Source: Micrococcus porci (GTDB lineage Bacteria > Actinomycetota > Actinomycetes > Actinomycetales > Micrococcaceae). From it: a stretch of 64,000 bases of DNA. The stretch lies in assembly GCF_020097155.1 (NCBI RefSeq), contig NZ_CP083691.1, positions 1,922,001 through 1,986,000 of the forward strand, read 5' to 3'. The position numbers and the translations under genes are program-made. Shown here one piece after another: positions 52,725 to 62,303 of the stretch. Numbering within the stretch: position 1 is the stretch's first letter; every line of letters starts with the position of its first letter. Below the pieces are notes generated by a model that had not been told where the DNA came from, made no database searches, and saw only the letters and a list, made by a program, of their open reading frames with translations.

Positions 52725-55409
52725 ATGGCTGAGAACACGCAGGGCACAGACACGCCCATCGACGCATCGACCCCGTCCACCCCCGCCGCCGGCGCCGTGG
52801 CCGTGCCGGACAAGCCGGCCCTCGAAGGCCTCGAGGAGAAGCTGACCGCCCGCTGGGCCGACGAGCGCACCTATGCGTTCGACACGCAGACCACCCGCGA
52901 GCAGGTCTACTCGATCGACACTCCCCCGCCGACCGCCTCCGGCTCGCTGCACGTGGGCCACGTCTTCTCCTACACGCAGACCGACGTGCTCGCCCGCTAC
53001 CAGCGCATGAACGGCAAGAACGTGTTCTACCCGATGGGCTGGGACGACAACGGCCTGCCCACCGAGCGCCGCGTGCAGAACTACTACGGCGTCCGCTGCG
53101 ACCCCGCCAAGCCGTACGTGGAGGGCTACCGACCGCCGGAGAAGCCGGCGAAGAACCAGCGCGACTGGGACGTGATCTCCCGCAAGAACTTCATCGAGCT
53201 CTGCGAGGAGCTCGCCGTCGAGGACGAGAAGGTCTTCGAGGACCTCTTCACCCGTCTCGGCCTGTCCGTCGACTGGGACATGACCTACCGGACCATCGAC
53301 GACGTCTCCCGTGCCGTCTCCCAGCGCGCCTTCCTGGCCGGCATCGCCTCGGGCGACGCCTATCTGGCCGAGGCCCCCACCATGTGGGACGTGACCTTCC
53401 GCACCGCCGTGGCCCAGGCCGAGCTCGAGGACCGCGAGGTCCCCGGCGCCTACCACCGCTACGCCTTCACCGCTGCGGACGGCGAGCAGGTCTTCATCGA
53501 GACCACCCGCCCCGAGCTGCTGGCCTCCTGCTCCGGCCTGGTCGCCCACCCGGACGACGAGCGCTACCAGCACCTGTTCGGCACGACCGTCACCTCCCCG
53601 CTGTACGGCGTGGAGGTCGAGGTCTTCCCGCACCCGCTGGCCAAGCCGGACAAGGGCTCCGGCATCGCCATGGTCTGCACCTTCGGCGACCTCAACGACG
53701 TCACCTGGTGGCGCGAGCTGCAGCTGCCGACCCGCACCCTGATCGGCCGTGACGGCCGGTTCGCCGCCGACACCCCCGAGTGGATCACCACGGACGCCGG
53801 CCGACAGGCCTATGCGGACACCGTGGCCGGCAAGACCGTGTTCTCCGCCAAGCAGGGTGTGGTGGACGCCCTCACCGCGGCCGGCCTGCTGGACGGAGAG
53901 CCGAAGAAGATCATGCACGCCGTGAACTTCTACGAGAAGGGCGACAAGCCGCTCGAGGTCGTCACCTCCCGCCAGTGGTACATCCGCAACGGCGGCCGCG
54001 ACGCCGACCGCCGCGCGGAGCTGATCGAGCGCGGCCGCGAGCTCTCCTGGCACCCGGAGCACATGCGCCACCGCTACGAGAACTGGGTCGAGGGCCTCAA
54101 CGGAGACTGGCTCGTCTCCCGCCAGCGCTTCTTCGGAGTGCCGATCCCGGTCTGGTACCCGCTGGACGCGGAGGGTGAGCCCGACTATGAGAACCCGATC
54201 CTCCCGGCCGACGAGCAGCTCCCCGTGGACCCGGCCGCCGAGGCCGCTCCGGGGTATTCCGAGGACCAGCGCGACGTCCCCGGCGGCTTCACCGGCGACC
54301 CGGACGTCCTGGACACCTGGGCCACCTCCTCACTGACCCCGCAGATCGTGGGCCGCTGGTCCCGGGACGACGCGTTCTTCAGCAGCGTGTTCCCGTTCGA
54401 CCTGCGCCCGCAGGGCCACGACATCATCCGCACCTGGCTGTTCTCCACGGTGGTACGCGCCCACGCCCTCAATGGCTCCGTGCCGTGGACGGACACCGCG
54501 CTCTCCGGCTGGATCCTCGACCCGGACCGCAAGAAGATGTCCAAGTCCAAGGGCAACGTGGTGGTCCCGACCGACATCCTGGACCAGTTCGGCTCGGACG
54601 CGGTCCGCTACTGGGCCGCCTCAGCCCGCCTCGGCGCGGACACCGCCTACGAGGTGGCGCAGATGAAGATCGGCCGCCGCCTGGCCATCAAGCTGCTCAA
54701 CGCCGCCAAGTTCGTGCTGAACCTGGGCGCCACCCAGGACGCCGTCATCCGCACGGCCGACGACGCCGCGGCCGTCACCAACCCGCTGGACGCCTCCCTG
54801 CTGGCGCGCCTCGCGGTCTCCGTGGAGCAGGCGACCCGCGCGTTCGAGGCCTACGACTACGCGCGTGCCCTCAACGTGACCGAGCAGTTCTTCTGGGCCT
54901 TCACCGACGACTACGTGGAGCTCGTGAAGGACCGTGCCTACGGCGGCCACGGCGAGGCCGAGCAGGCCTCTGTGGTGACCACGCTGGCCACCACCCTGGA
55001 CGCCCTGCTGCGTCTGCTGGCCCCGTTCCAGCCGTTCGCCACCGAGGAGGTGTGGAGCTGGTGGCGCGCCGGCTCCGTGCACACCGCCGCGTGGCCGGGC
55101 GCCGCGGACGAGGTGGCGTCCCTGTCCTTCGCCGCCTCTTCCGGCGACGCCGAGGTCCTGCCCACCGTGGCGCAGGTCCTGGGCGGCGTCCGCAAGGCGA
55201 AGTCCGAGGCCAAGGTGAAGCAGCGGACCGAGGTGCGCTCCGCCGTGGTGACCGGGCCGGCCGAGTGGCTCGAGAAGCTGCGCGGCGGCCTGGCGGACCT
55301 CAAGGCGGCCGGCAACATCGCGGACCTGTCCCTCACGCAGGGCGAGGCCGGCGAGGCCGCGCCGCTGACCGTCTCCGACGTGCAGCTGGCACCGGTCGAG
55401 GACGACTGA
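52725..55409 (+). CDS. valS: Valine-tRNA ligase
   Basis: 894 residues. The HIGH motif is in PPTASGSLHVGHVFSYTQTD and KMSKS in KKMSKSKGNVVVPTDIL; the WDDNGLPTERRVQN segment and the editing domain follow as in ValRS. A C-terminal coiled coil is reduced. GGAGG lies 9 nt before the ATG 52725. The type resembles the archaeal-like ValRS in part (VQNYYGVRCDP). A hairpin terminator follows. Confidence 0.95.
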   Translation: MAENTQGTDTPIDASTPSTPAAGAVAVPDKPALEGLEEKLTARWADERTYAFDTQTTREQVYSIDTPPPTASGSLHVGHVFSYTQTDVLARYQRMNGKNVFYPMGWDDNGLPTERRVQNYYGVRCDPAKPYVEGYRPPEKPAKNQRDWDVISRKNFIELCEELAVEDEKVFEDLFTRLGLSVDWDMTYRTIDDVSRAVSQRAFLAGIASGDAYLAEAPTMWDVTFRTAVAQAELEDREVPGAYHRYAFTAADGEQVFIETTRPELLASCSGLVAHPDDERYQHLFGTTVTSPLYGVEVEVFPHPLAKPDKGSGIAMVCTFGDLNDVTWWRELQLPTRTLIGRDGRFAADTPEWITTDAGRQAYADTVAGKTVFSAKQGVVDALTAAGLLDGEPKKIMHAVNFYEKGDKPLEVVTSRQWYIRNGGRDADRRAELIERGRELSWHPEHMRHRYENWVEGLNGDWLVSRQRFFGVPIPVWYPLDAEGEPDYENPILPADEQLPVDPAAEAAPGYSEDQRDVPGGFTGDPDVLDTWATSSLTPQIVGRWSRDDAFFSSVFPFDLRPQGHDIIRTWLFSTVVRAHALNGSVPWTDTALSGWILDPDRKKMSKSKGNVVVPTDILDQFGSDAVRYWAASARLGADTAYEVAQMKIGRRLAIKLLNAAKFVLNLGATQDAVIRTADDAAAVTNPLDASLLARLAVSVEQATRAFEAYDYARALNVTEQFFWAFTDDYVELVKDRAYGGHGEAEQASVVTTLATTLDALLRLLAPFQPFATEEVWSWWRAGSVHTAAWPGAADEVASLSFAASSGDAEVLPTVAQVLGGVRKAKSEAKVKQRTEVRSAVVTGPAEWLEKLRGGLADLKAAGNIADLSLTQGEAGEAAPLTVSDVQLAPVEDD

Positions 55410-55456
55410 TCCCCGCCGCGCGTTCCCGGACGGTGTCTCGGGAGCGCACGCGGCAC

Positions 55457-55499
55457 GACGACGGCCCCGTCGCCCGTCACGGGCGGCGGGGCCTTCGTC
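55457..55499 (+). terminator. Terminator after valS
   Basis: A roughly 18-bp imperfect stem, GACGGCCCCGTCGCCCG with CGGGCGGCGGGGCC, ends in TTCGTCTGCC. Confidence 0.75.
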
Positions 55500-55647
55500 T
55501 GCCCGTCGCCGACGAGCGCAGCCGGACGTCAGCGGAAAATGAACTCAGGACACCCTTGCCTGAGTGAATTTCGGCACCGGATAAATCCTATTTCCCTCCC
55601 AGGTCCTCCCTGGCCGGCCACCCGAATCCCCTCGTAGCGTCCAGGCC

Positions 55648-56163
55648 GTGAACAGCCTCCCCCTGCACCCGCTGATGGTGCACCTGCCCGTCATCCTCAT
55701 CCCGCTGACCGTGCTCATGGCCCTGCCGGCCGTGCTCTCCCGCCGCTGGTTCCAGTGGTCCGCCCCGCTGACGCTCGCCTTCTCCCTCGCAGCGGCGGTC
55801 GGCTCCGTGCTGACCGCGGCCACCGGTGAACAGCTCGCCGCGTCCGACGGCGAGGCCTCCGCCCTGCTGTGGCAGCATGCGCAGCTCGGTGAGAAGACCC
55901 GCAACCTGGCGATGCTCCTGTTCCTGCTCCTCCTCGTCTGGACCGCTCTGTCCTGGCACCGCTCCCCCGCCGCGCTGCGCCGCATCGGCGAGCGGATCCC
56001 CGCCCTCCACCTGGTGCTGGCGGTCCTGGTCCTGCTGGTCGGCGTGGCGGAGGTGGTCGTCGCGGTCCAGGCTGGCCACGCGGGAGCCCAGCTCGTCTGG
56101 CAGGGCGAGGGCTCCGGGACGCAGAGCGGAGGCGGGCTGGGCACCGGCGGCGGCCGCCCCTGA
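55648..56163 (+). CDS. DUF2231-like membrane protein
   Basis: 171 residues, GTG start. The N-terminal LPLHPLMVHLPVILIPLTVLM, with the two histidines (LHP, VHLP), and three further hydrophobic segments match DUF2231 (YkgB-type) membrane proteins, thought to be heme- or metal-linked. The C-terminal 20 residues are Gly-rich. No partner gene is adjacent. Confidence 0.7.
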   Translation: MNSLPLHPLMVHLPVILIPLTVLMALPAVLSRRWFQWSAPLTLAFSLAAAVGSVLTAATGEQLAASDGEASALLWQHAQLGEKTRNLAMLLFLLLLVWTALSWHRSPAALRRIGERIPALHLVLAVLVLLVGVAEVVVAVQAGHAGAQLVWQGEGSGTQSGGGLGTGGGRP

Positions 56164-56199
56164 GTCCCTGACGTTCCCGCCCCCGCCTGGCGACACGGA

Positions 56200-56234
56200 A
56201 CGGCCCCGACACCTCGAGGAGGTGACGGGGCCGT
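56200..56234. terminator. Terminator after the DUF2231-like gene
   Basis: ACGGCCCCG with CGGGGCCGT and inner ACACCTC/GAGGTG pairs around GAG, 37 nt after the stop. Confidence 0.75.
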
Positions 56235-56447
56235 CATCGCGCCCGTGGCAGGGGGCCCGCTGCCGTCAGCGTGGGATGTTCGTGGCCCGGAGCTGGTACG
56301 TCGCAGCGTACGTCGGACAGCCTGCCGCCGGATCGGAGTTCGTCGGGAGGCGGCGGCACCCCCGTGGGGTGTCGTGGTGCACGTCCCGGTCGTGCTCCTG
56401 CCGCATGTCTGAGTGCGGTCACCGCGGCAGGGGTGGACACTGAGAGG

Positions 56448-56846
56448 ATGAAACCGACACCCGATCCCGCCCCGGCCGGCCGCCGCGCCTCCGATGGCTC
56501 CGCCCGGCGGATGTCCGCCGCCCTCGCCGCCATGGGCGTGCTCCACTTCGTCCGCCCCGAACCCTTCGACGGGCTGATCCCGCCGTTCCTGCCCGGCTCG
56601 GCCCGCGCGTGGACCCACGGCTCCGGCGTGGCCGAGCTGGCCGTGGCGGGTCTGCTGGCCGTCCCGCACACCCGGCGCGCGGGCGGACGCGCCGCGCAGG
56701 CGCTCTTCCTCGGCGTGTGGCCCGGCAACGCGTGGATGGCCTGGCGGTGGCGACGCCGGCCCTGGCCGGCGCAACTGGTCTCCCTCGGGCGGCTGCCCCT
56801 GCAGGTCCCCCTGATCCGCGCGGCCGGCCGGGTGGCGCGCCGCTGA
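56448..56846 (+). CDS. DoxX-like small membrane protein
   Basis: 132 residues. MSAALAAMGVLHFVRPEPFDGLIPPFLPG, GVAELAVAGLLAVP and AQALFLGVWPGNAWMAW resemble the DoxX/DUF4870-like family with GVxHF and ENxxGL-type motifs. Start at 56448 has AGAGG directly before it, which is closer than usual; leaderless reading is possible. Function unknown. Confidence 0.65.
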   Translation: MKPTPDPAPAGRRASDGSARRMSAALAAMGVLHFVRPEPFDGLIPPFLPGSARAWTHGSGVAELAVAGLLAVPHTRRAGGRAAQALFLGVWPGNAWMAWRWRRRPWPAQLVSLGRLPLQVPLIRAAGRVARR

Positions 56847-56872
56847 CCCCCGCCGCCCCGCGCCCCCGACAA

Positions 56873-56913
56873 CGCCGGCCCCGCACCTTCGCGCTGAAGG
56901 TGTGGGGCCGGCG
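56873..56913. terminator. Bidirectional terminator
   Basis: CGCCGGCCCCGCACCTT pairs with AAGGTGTGGGGCCGGCG (one G-T pair), loop CGCGCTG, between convergent genes. Confidence 0.85.
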
Positions 56914-56930
56914 TCGTGCGAGCCGGGGGC

Positions 56931-57545
56931 TCAGTCGAACTGCGGGTCGGTGGTGCGGGCGCGCTTGATCTCGTAGAAGTACGGGAACTGCGCCAGTCGG
57001 ACGGCCGCGTCGAAGATCTCGCCGGCCTCCTCGCCGCGCGGGATGCGGGTCATCACCGGGCCGAAGAAGGCGGTGCCGTCGAAGGACACCACCGGGGTGC
57101 CGACGTCGTTGCCCACGAGTTCCTCGGCGGCGCGCTGCTTGGCACGGAGGTCGTCGTCGGCGGCGTCGGTGCGGGTGGCCTCGAGGATCGGGGCGGCGTC
57201 GAGGCCGAGCTCCGCCGCGGCCCCCGTGACGACGGCTTCGTAGTCCTGGTTCCCCTCGTTGTGGATGCGCGTCCCCACGGCCGTGTACCAGTCGGACAGC
57301 AGCTCCGGGTGGTGCTCGCCGACGTGGAGGGTGGCACGGCCCGGCATGAGGCCGCGGTCCGTGTGCCGGCGGTAGTCCTCGGGCAGCTCACGGCCCTCGT
57401 TGAGCATGTAGAGGGACATCTGGTGGAAGGTGACGGAGAGGTCCCGGACCTTCTCCACCTCGAGGATCCAGCGGGAAGTGATCCACGCGAAGGGGCAGGT
57501 GGGGTCGAAGTAGAAGTCGACGACGGGGGCGGTGTTCTCGCTCAT
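56931..57545 (-). CDS. DsbA-family mycothiol-dependent nitroreductase (Rv2466c-like)
   Basis: 204 residues. VDFYFDPTCPFAWITSRWILEVE carries the CPxAW active site that replaces CxxC, and the rest follows the DsbA thioredoxin/helical design of Rv2466c, a mycothiol-dependent oxidoreductase in actinobacteria that can activate nitro compounds. It is 39 nt downstream of clpX and so probably in its transcript; Rv2466c itself lies near clp genes in mycobacteria. Confidence 0.82.
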   Translation of the reverse strand: MSENTAPVVDFYFDPTCPFAWITSRWILEVEKVRDLSVTFHQMSLYMLNEGRELPEDYRRHTDRGLMPGRATLHVGEHHPELLSDWYTAVGTRIHNEGNQDYEAVVTGAAAELGLDAAPILEATRTDAADDDLRAKQRAAEELVGNDVGTPVVSFDGTAFFGPVMTRIPRGEEAGEIFDAAVRLAQFPYFYEIKRARTTDPQFD

Positions 57546-57584
57546 GTCCGGACCAACCCCCGCGCGGGGCCGGGCATTCCCGGC

Positions 57585-58883
57585 TCAGGCCGTGCGGCGG
57601 CGGCGCTTGCGCTCGACCTCGGCGGGGATGAGCAGGGGCTCGGCCTGCCCCGTGACCACATCCCCGGAGATCACCACGGTGCCCACGTCCGTGCGCGAGG
57701 GCAGCTCGAACATCACCGGCTTGAGGACGTCCTCCATGATGGAGCGCAGCCCGCGGGCGCCGGTGCCCCGGGCCTGCGCGAGCTCCACCACCGCATCCAG
57801 CGCCTCGGGCTCGAACTCCAGCTCCACGCCGTCCATGAGGAACATCTTCTGGTACTGCTTGAGGAGCGCGTTCTTCGGCTCGGTGAGCACCCGCACGAGC
57901 TGGTCGTGGGTGAGGTCCTCCACCGTGGTGATGACGGGGAGCCGGCCGATGAACTCGGGGATCAGGCCGAACTTGAGCAGGTCCTCCGGGCGGACGTCCG
58001 CATAGGAGACCTCCCCGGAGCCCAGGTGGTTCAGCGGGGCGCCGAAGCCGATGCCCTTGCGACCGGCCCGGGAGCCGATGATCTCGTCGAGGCCCGCGAA
58101 GGCGCCCGCCACGATGAACAGCACGTTGGACGTGTCGATCTGCAGGAACTCCTGGTGCGGATGCTTGCGGCCGCCCTGCGGCGGGACCGACGCCACCGTG
58201 CCCTCGAGGATCTTCAGCAGCGCCTGCTGCACGCCCTCGCCGGAGACATCCCGGGTGATGGAGGGGTTCTCCGACTTCCGGGAGATCTTGTCGATCTCGT
58301 CGATGTAGATGATGCCCTGCTCGGCGCGCTTGACGTCGTGGTCCGCGGCCTGGATCAGCTTGAGGAGGATGTTCTCCACGTCCTCGCCCACGTAGCCGGC
58401 CTCCGTGAGGGAGGTGGCGTCCGCCACGGCGAACGGCACGTTGAGCATGCGCGCGAGCGTCTGGGCCAGGTAGGTCTTGCCGGAGCCGGTGGGGCCCACC
58501 ATGAGGATGTTGGACTTGCCGACCTCGACGTCCGCGAGGTCGTCCCGCTCCTCCAGGCGCTCGGCGAGGTCCCCGCCGCGGCCCTGCGGCCCGCGCACCC
58601 GCTTGTAGTGGTTGTACACGGCGACGGCGAGGGACCGCTTGGCGGCCTCCTGGCCGATCACATAGCGCTCGAGGTGCTCGAAGATCTCCCGGGGGGTGGG
58701 GAGTTCGAGCTCGTCCGTCTCCGCGGCCTCGCCGAGCTCCTCCTCGATGATCTCGTTGCAGAGCTCGATGCACTCGTCGCAGATGTACACGCCCGGGCCC
58801 GCGATGAGCTTGCGGACCTGCTTCTGGCTCTTCCCGCAGAACGAGCACTTGAGCAGGTCGGCGCTCTCTCCGATGCGCGCCAT
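57585..58883 (-). CDS. clpX: ATP-dependent Clp protease ATP-binding subunit ClpX
   Basis: 432 residues. The zinc-binding domain (CSFCGKSQ…CDECIELC) comes first, then Walker [16 protein letters not shown], pore loop GYVGED, Walker [10 protein letters not shown], and IGFGA for ClpP docking; ERKRRRR ends it. GGAGGAG precedes the ATG at 58883. It unfolds substrates for ClpP1P2, whose genes lie upstream but are separated by a terminator and a promoter. Confidence 0.96.
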   Translation of the reverse strand: MARIGESADLLKCSFCGKSQKQVRKLIAGPGVYICDECIELCNEIIEEELGEAAETDELELPTPREIFEHLERYVIGQEAAKRSLAVAVYNHYKRVRGPQGRGGDLAERLEERDDLADVEVGKSNILMVGPTGSGKTYLAQTLARMLNVPFAVADATSLTEAGYVGEDVENILLKLIQAADHDVKRAEQGIIYIDEIDKISRKSENPSITRDVSGEGVQQALLKILEGTVASVPPQGGRKHPHQEFLQIDTSNVLFIVAGAFAGLDEIIGSRAGRKGIGFGAPLNHLGSGEVSYADVRPEDLLKFGLIPEFIGRLPVITTVEDLTHDQLVRVLTEPKNALLKQYQKMFLMDGVELEFEPEALDAVVELAQARGTGARGLRSIMEDVLKPVMFELPSRTDVGTVVISGDVVTGQAEPLLIPAEVERKRRRRTA

Positions 58884-58953
58884 GGGGTTCTCCTCCGGGT
58901 CAGGGGCGACCGAGGGCGGCGCACAGGCGGCGTCGTCGTCGGGATGTGGATCC

Positions 58954-58981
58954 AGGATAAGCACAGGGCCGGACGCGTTAA
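58954..58981 (-). promoter_or_regulatory. clpX promoter
   Basis: TTAACG (58976-58981), 16-bp spacer, TATCCT (58954-58959), giving a leader of about 64 nt. Confidence 0.5.
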
Positions 58982-59010
58982 GCGCGTGCGGCGGGTCGTC
59001 CCGGACGGGA

Positions 59011-59047
59011 CGGGCCCCGCCCGCCGCGGCGCGGCGGGCGGGGCCCG
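59011..59047 (-). terminator. Terminator between clpP2 and clpX
   Basis: A perfect 17-bp stem CGGGCCCCGCCCGCCGC with its complement around GGC, 14 nt after the clpP2 stop. Confidence 0.85.
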
Positions 59048-59060
59048 GGGGCCGGAGCGG

Positions 59061-59726
59061 TCAGGCTCCGGTGCGGGTGATCTTGCGGGGGGCCAGCACC
59101 TCGTCCACGAGGCCGTACTCCTTGGCGCCCTCGGCGGAGAGGAACTTGTCCCGGTCGATGTCCCGGGAGACGTCCTCGGGCGTCCGGTTGGACAGGGAGG
59201 CCAGGGTCTGCTCCATCCAGACGCGCATGCGGTTGATCTCGTTCGCGTGGATCTCCAGGTCCGTGGCGGTGCCGCGGTCACCCTGCATGGCGGGCTGGTG
59301 GATGAGCACGCGGGCGTTCGGCAGCGCCAGGCGCTTGCCGGGGGCGCCGGCGGCCAGCAGTACCGCCGCCGCGGAGGCGGCCTGGCCCAGGCACACGGTC
59401 TGCACCTCGGGGCGGATGAACTGCATGGTGTCGTAGATCGCCGTCATCGCGGTGAAAGAGCCGCCGGGCGAGTTGATGTAGAGCGTGATGTCGCGTTCGG
59501 AGTCCATGGCCTCCAGCACGAGCAGCTGCGCCATGATGTCGTCCGCCGAGGCGTCGTCCACCTGGGAGCCGAGGAACACGATGCGGTCCTCGAACAGCTT
59601 GGCGTAGGGGTCCTGGCGCTTGAAGCCGTACGGGGTGCGCTCCTCGAACTGCGGGAGGATGTAGCGCGCGCTCGGGGCGGCCTGGCTGGGCGTGCCGACG
59701 GGGAGGCCGGCGGGGAACTGGGTCAT
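59061..59726 (-). CDS. clpP2: ClpP2 protease subunit
   Basis: 221 residues. Catalytic Ser in CLGQAASAAAV, His in VLIHQPA, Asp in DIDRDKFLSAEGA. AGGAG before the ATG. Actinobacterial ClpP1 and ClpP2 form mixed double rings that are active only together. N-terminal propeptide of about 15 residues. 43 nt after clpP1. Confidence 0.95.
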   Translation of the reverse strand: MTQFPAGLPVGTPSQAAPSARYILPQFEERTPYGFKRQDPYAKLFEDRIVFLGSQVDDASADDIMAQLLVLEAMDSERDITLYINSPGGSFTAMTAIYDTMQFIRPEVQTVCLGQAASAAAVLLAAGAPGKRLALPNARVLIHQPAMQGDRGTATDLEIHANEINRMRVWMEQTLASLSNRTPEDVSRDIDRDKFLSAEGAKEYGLVDEVLAPRKITRTGA

Positions 59727-59769
59727 TCTGCTTCTCCTCGAGAGGTCTGCGGGCGGTCCGGGCGCGGGC

Positions 59770-60384
59770 TCAGCCCTCGACGCCGCCGCCGCCGGTCACG
59801 GACGCCGCGGACTGGGCGATGCGGTCGATGAAGCCGTACTCGAGGGCCTCCTGCGCGGTGAACCACTTGTCGCGCGCGTTGTCCTCCAGGATGGTCTCCA
59901 CGGACTGGCCGGTCTGCGCGGCGGTGAGCTCGGCCATGATCTGCTTCATGTGCAGGATCAGCTGGGCCTGGATCCGGATGTCCGACTCCGTGCCGCCGAT
60001 GCCGCCCGAGGGCTGGTGCATGAGGATGCGCGCGTGGGGGGTGGCGTAGCGCTTGCCCGGGGCGCCCGAGGCCAGCAGGAACTGGCCCATGGAGGCGGCG
60101 AGGCCGGTGGCGACGGTCACCACGTCGTTCGGGATGTACTGCATGGTGTCGTAGATCGCCATGCCCGCGGTGACGGAGCCGCCCGGGGAGTTGATGTACA
60201 GGTAGATGTCCTTCTCCGGGTCCTCCGCGGAGAGCAGGAGCAGCTGCGAGCAGATCGCGTTGGCGTTGTCGTCCCGCACGTCCGAGCCGAGCCAGATGAT
60301 CCGGTTCTTGAGCAGCTGGTTGTAGAGGTAGTCCTCGCGCTGCGTCGGCTCCACCGACGTCATGCGGGGGGTGAGGTCCGTCAT
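59770..60384 (-). CDS. clpP1: ClpP1 protease subunit
   Basis: 204 residues from the ATG at 60384 after GGAAGG. Ser in [13 protein letters not shown], His in ILMHQPSGG, Asp in [14 protein letters not shown]. Length usual. It is the first gene of the clpP1-clpP2 unit. Confidence 0.95.
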   Translation of the reverse strand: MTDLTPRMTSVEPTQREDYLYNQLLKNRIIWLGSDVRDDNANAICSQLLLLSAEDPEKDIYLYINSPGGSVTAGMAIYDTMQYIPNDVVTVATGLAASMGQFLLASGAPGKRYATPHARILMHQPSGGIGGTESDIRIQAQLILHMKQIMAELTAAQTGQSVETILEDNARDKWFTAQEALEYGFIDRIAQSAASVTGGGGVEG

Positions 60385-60470
60385 CACGGCCGCCTTCCTG
60401 TTCGGGTCAGGGTTCGGGCCCCCGACGCCCGCCTGGGGAGGCGGCGCGGACGGGTCCCGGATCGTGGTCG

Positions 60471-60528
60471 AGACTAGCCCGCGCGTCCCCGGCGCGGGTG
60501 CCCCCGCCGGGCCGTTTCGCTCATGGCG
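60471..60528 (-). promoter_or_regulatory. clpP1 promoter region with a ClgR-like site
   Basis: TAGTCT (60471-60476) is a plausible -10. Upstream TTCGCTCATGGCG (60516-60528) resembles the CGCT-N3-AGCG pattern bound by ClgR, the usual activator of actinobacterial clp genes, with one mismatch. Confidence 0.35.
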
Positions 60529-60557
60529 TGCCCCCGGCGCCACCCTCGCCCCCTCAC

Positions 60558-60598
60558 GACGACGGCGCCCCCTCCCAGCGGAAGGGGGCGCCGTCGTC
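60558..60598 (-). terminator. Terminator after tig
   Basis: GACGACGGCGCCCCC with its complement, loop of about 12 nt, 26 nt beyond the tig stop. Confidence 0.8.
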
Positions 60599-60623
60599 GC
60601 GCGTCACGCGGAGCGGGGAGGGA

Positions 60624-62042
60624 TCAGGCCTCCTCGGACTCCTCGGCCTCGGCCTTCTTGGCGGCCGGCTTCTTCGCGGCGGCCTTCTTGGCGGCGGCCT
60701 TCTTGGCGGGGGCCTTCTTGGCCGGCTTCTCCTCCGCCTTCTCCTCCTCGGCGGCGGCGGGGGTGACGAAGGCGGTGAGGTCCACGGCGTTGCCGTCGGT
60801 GTCGGTGACCACGGCGTGCTCGAGGACCTTGGCTAGGGCCTTGCGGCGACGGACCTCGCCCATGATCATCGGGATCTGGCCGGCCTGGTCCAGCATCATC
60901 GCGAACTGGTTCGGGTCCATGCCGTACTCGGCGGAGGTCGCGAAGATGTACTCGATCAGCTCGCCCTGGTCCACGGTCACGGACTCGGCCTCGGCGACCT
61001 CGTCGAGGATGACCTCGTTGGCGAAGGCCTCGCGGGTGTTCTTCTCGAGCTCCTCGCGGTGCTCCGGGGTGTCGTGCTCGTCGCCCGCGGAGTGGCCGCC
61101 CTGGGAGAAGTGCTGCTCGAGCTGCTCGGCGATGACGTTCTCGGGGACCGGCACCTCCACGAGCTTGCCCAGCTCGGCGAGGACCTTGTCGCGGGCCTCG
61201 ACGCCCTGGCGGGTCTCGGCGGCCTCCGCGGCCTTCTTCTTCAGGTCCTCCTTGAGCTCGGCGATGGTGTCGAACTCGGAGGCCAGCTGGGCGAAGTCGT
61301 CGTCCGCCTCGGGGAGCTCGCGCTCCTTCACGGCCTGCAGGACGAGCTTCACGGTGGCGGTCTCGCCGTCGTGCTCGCCGCCGTTGAGGGTGGTCTCGAA
61401 GGTGGCGTCCTCGCCGGCGGACAGGCCCTCGAGGGCCTCGTCGATGCCGTCGAGCATGGTGCCGGCGCCCACCTGGTAGGACAGGCCCTGGGCCTGGTCG
61501 ACCTGCTCCTCGCCGACGGTGGCGGTCAGGTCCATGGTCACGAAGTCGTCCTTCGCGGCCGGGCGGTCCACATCCTTGAGGGTGCCGAAGCGGGAGCGCA
61601 GGGCGTCCAGCTGGGCCTGCTCGTCCTCGTCCGTGGCCTGGGCGGGCTCCACGGTGACCTCGATGCCCTTGTAGTCGGGCAGCTCGATGGTGGGGCGCAC
61701 GTCGAACTCGGCGGTGAACTCCACCGGGCCCTCGGCAGCGGCCGGGGTGGCGGTGACGTCGACCTCGGGGGTGGAGATCGGGGTGACCTCGGCCTCGGCG
61801 AGGGCCTGGCCGAACCAGGTGTTCAGGCCGTCGTTCACGGCCTGGTCGACGACGGCCTCGCGGCCGAAGCGCTGCTCGATCAGGCGCGCCGGGACCTTGC
61901 CCTGACGGAAGCCGGGGACCTGCACCTGCATGGCGATGTCCTTGTAGGCCTTGTCCAGGACGGGCTTCACCTCCTCGAACGGCACCTCGACGGTCAGCTT
62001 GACGCGGGTCGGGCTGAGGTTCTCTGCGGTGGACTTGACCAC
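60624..62042 (-). CDS. tig: Trigger factor
   Basis: 472 residues, GTG start after AGGAG. The ribosome-binding domain has [19 protein letters not shown] (GFRxGxxP signature), then a FKBP-type PPIase domain (DDFVTMDL…FETTL) and a helical C-terminal chaperone arm. The last ~35 residues are lysine/alanine repeats ([16 protein letters not shown]) ending in acid residues, unlike E. coli trigger factor. Confidence 0.94.
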   Translation of the reverse strand: MVKSTAENLSPTRVKLTVEVPFEEVKPVLDKAYKDIAMQVQVPGFRQGKVPARLIEQRFGREAVVDQAVNDGLNTWFGQALAEAEVTPISTPEVDVTATPAAAEGPVEFTAEFDVRPTIELPDYKGIEVTVEPAQATDEDEQAQLDALRSRFGTLKDVDRPAAKDDFVTMDLTATVGEEQVDQAQGLSYQVGAGTMLDGIDEALEGLSAGEDATFETTLNGGEHDGETATVKLVLQAVKERELPEADDDFAQLASEFDTIAELKEDLKKKAAEAAETRQGVEARDKVLAELGKLVEVPVPENVIAEQLEQHFSQGGHSAGDEHDTPEHREELEKNTREAFANEVILDEVAEAESVTVDQGELIEYIFATSAEYGMDPNQFAMMLDQAGQIPMIMGEVRRRKALAKVLEHAVVTDTDGNAVDLTAFVTPAAAEEEKAEEKPAKKAPAKKAAAKKAAAKKPAAKKAEAEESEEA

Positions 62043-62088
62043 GGACGGCTCCTGTTGAACTGGTTGTCGGATTGGATCGGACGTCGAG

Positions 62089-62162
62089 TCGGGGTGACAG
62101 GATTTGAACCTGCGGCCTCACGCTCCCAAAGCGCGCGCTCTACCAAGCTGAGCTACACCCCG
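62089..62162 (-). tRNA. tRNA-Pro(TGG)
   Basis: 74 nt: acceptor CGGGGTG/CACCCCG, D stem GCTC/GAGC, anticodon stem CGCGC/GCGTG with loop TTTGGGA (anticodon TGG), T arm GCAGG-TTTGAAT-CCTGT, discriminator A, no CCA. It precedes tig in the same direction by 46 nt. Confidence 0.95.
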
Positions 62163-62241
62163 CTGCGGGAACACCGCGCGGGGGGACGCCCTGCCGCGGC
62201 GCGCCGGGCACCCGAGACTCTGCCCGGGGGCAGACTGTGGA

Positions 62242-62247
62242 ATCCTA
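62242..62247 (-). promoter_or_regulatory. Possible -10 of tRNA-Pro
   Basis: TAGGAT about 80 nt before the tRNA. The -35 is not clear. Confidence 0.3.
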
Positions 62248-62303
62248 GCGTGCCCTGCCGTCGGGGGCGAAAATCCGCCGCTGCCGACACCGCGCACCGC
62301 CCC

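Noticed and set aside
52569..54071. A 500-residue minus-strand frame inside valS
   Set aside because: Shadow of valS; no known domain and overlap with the class I synthetase core.
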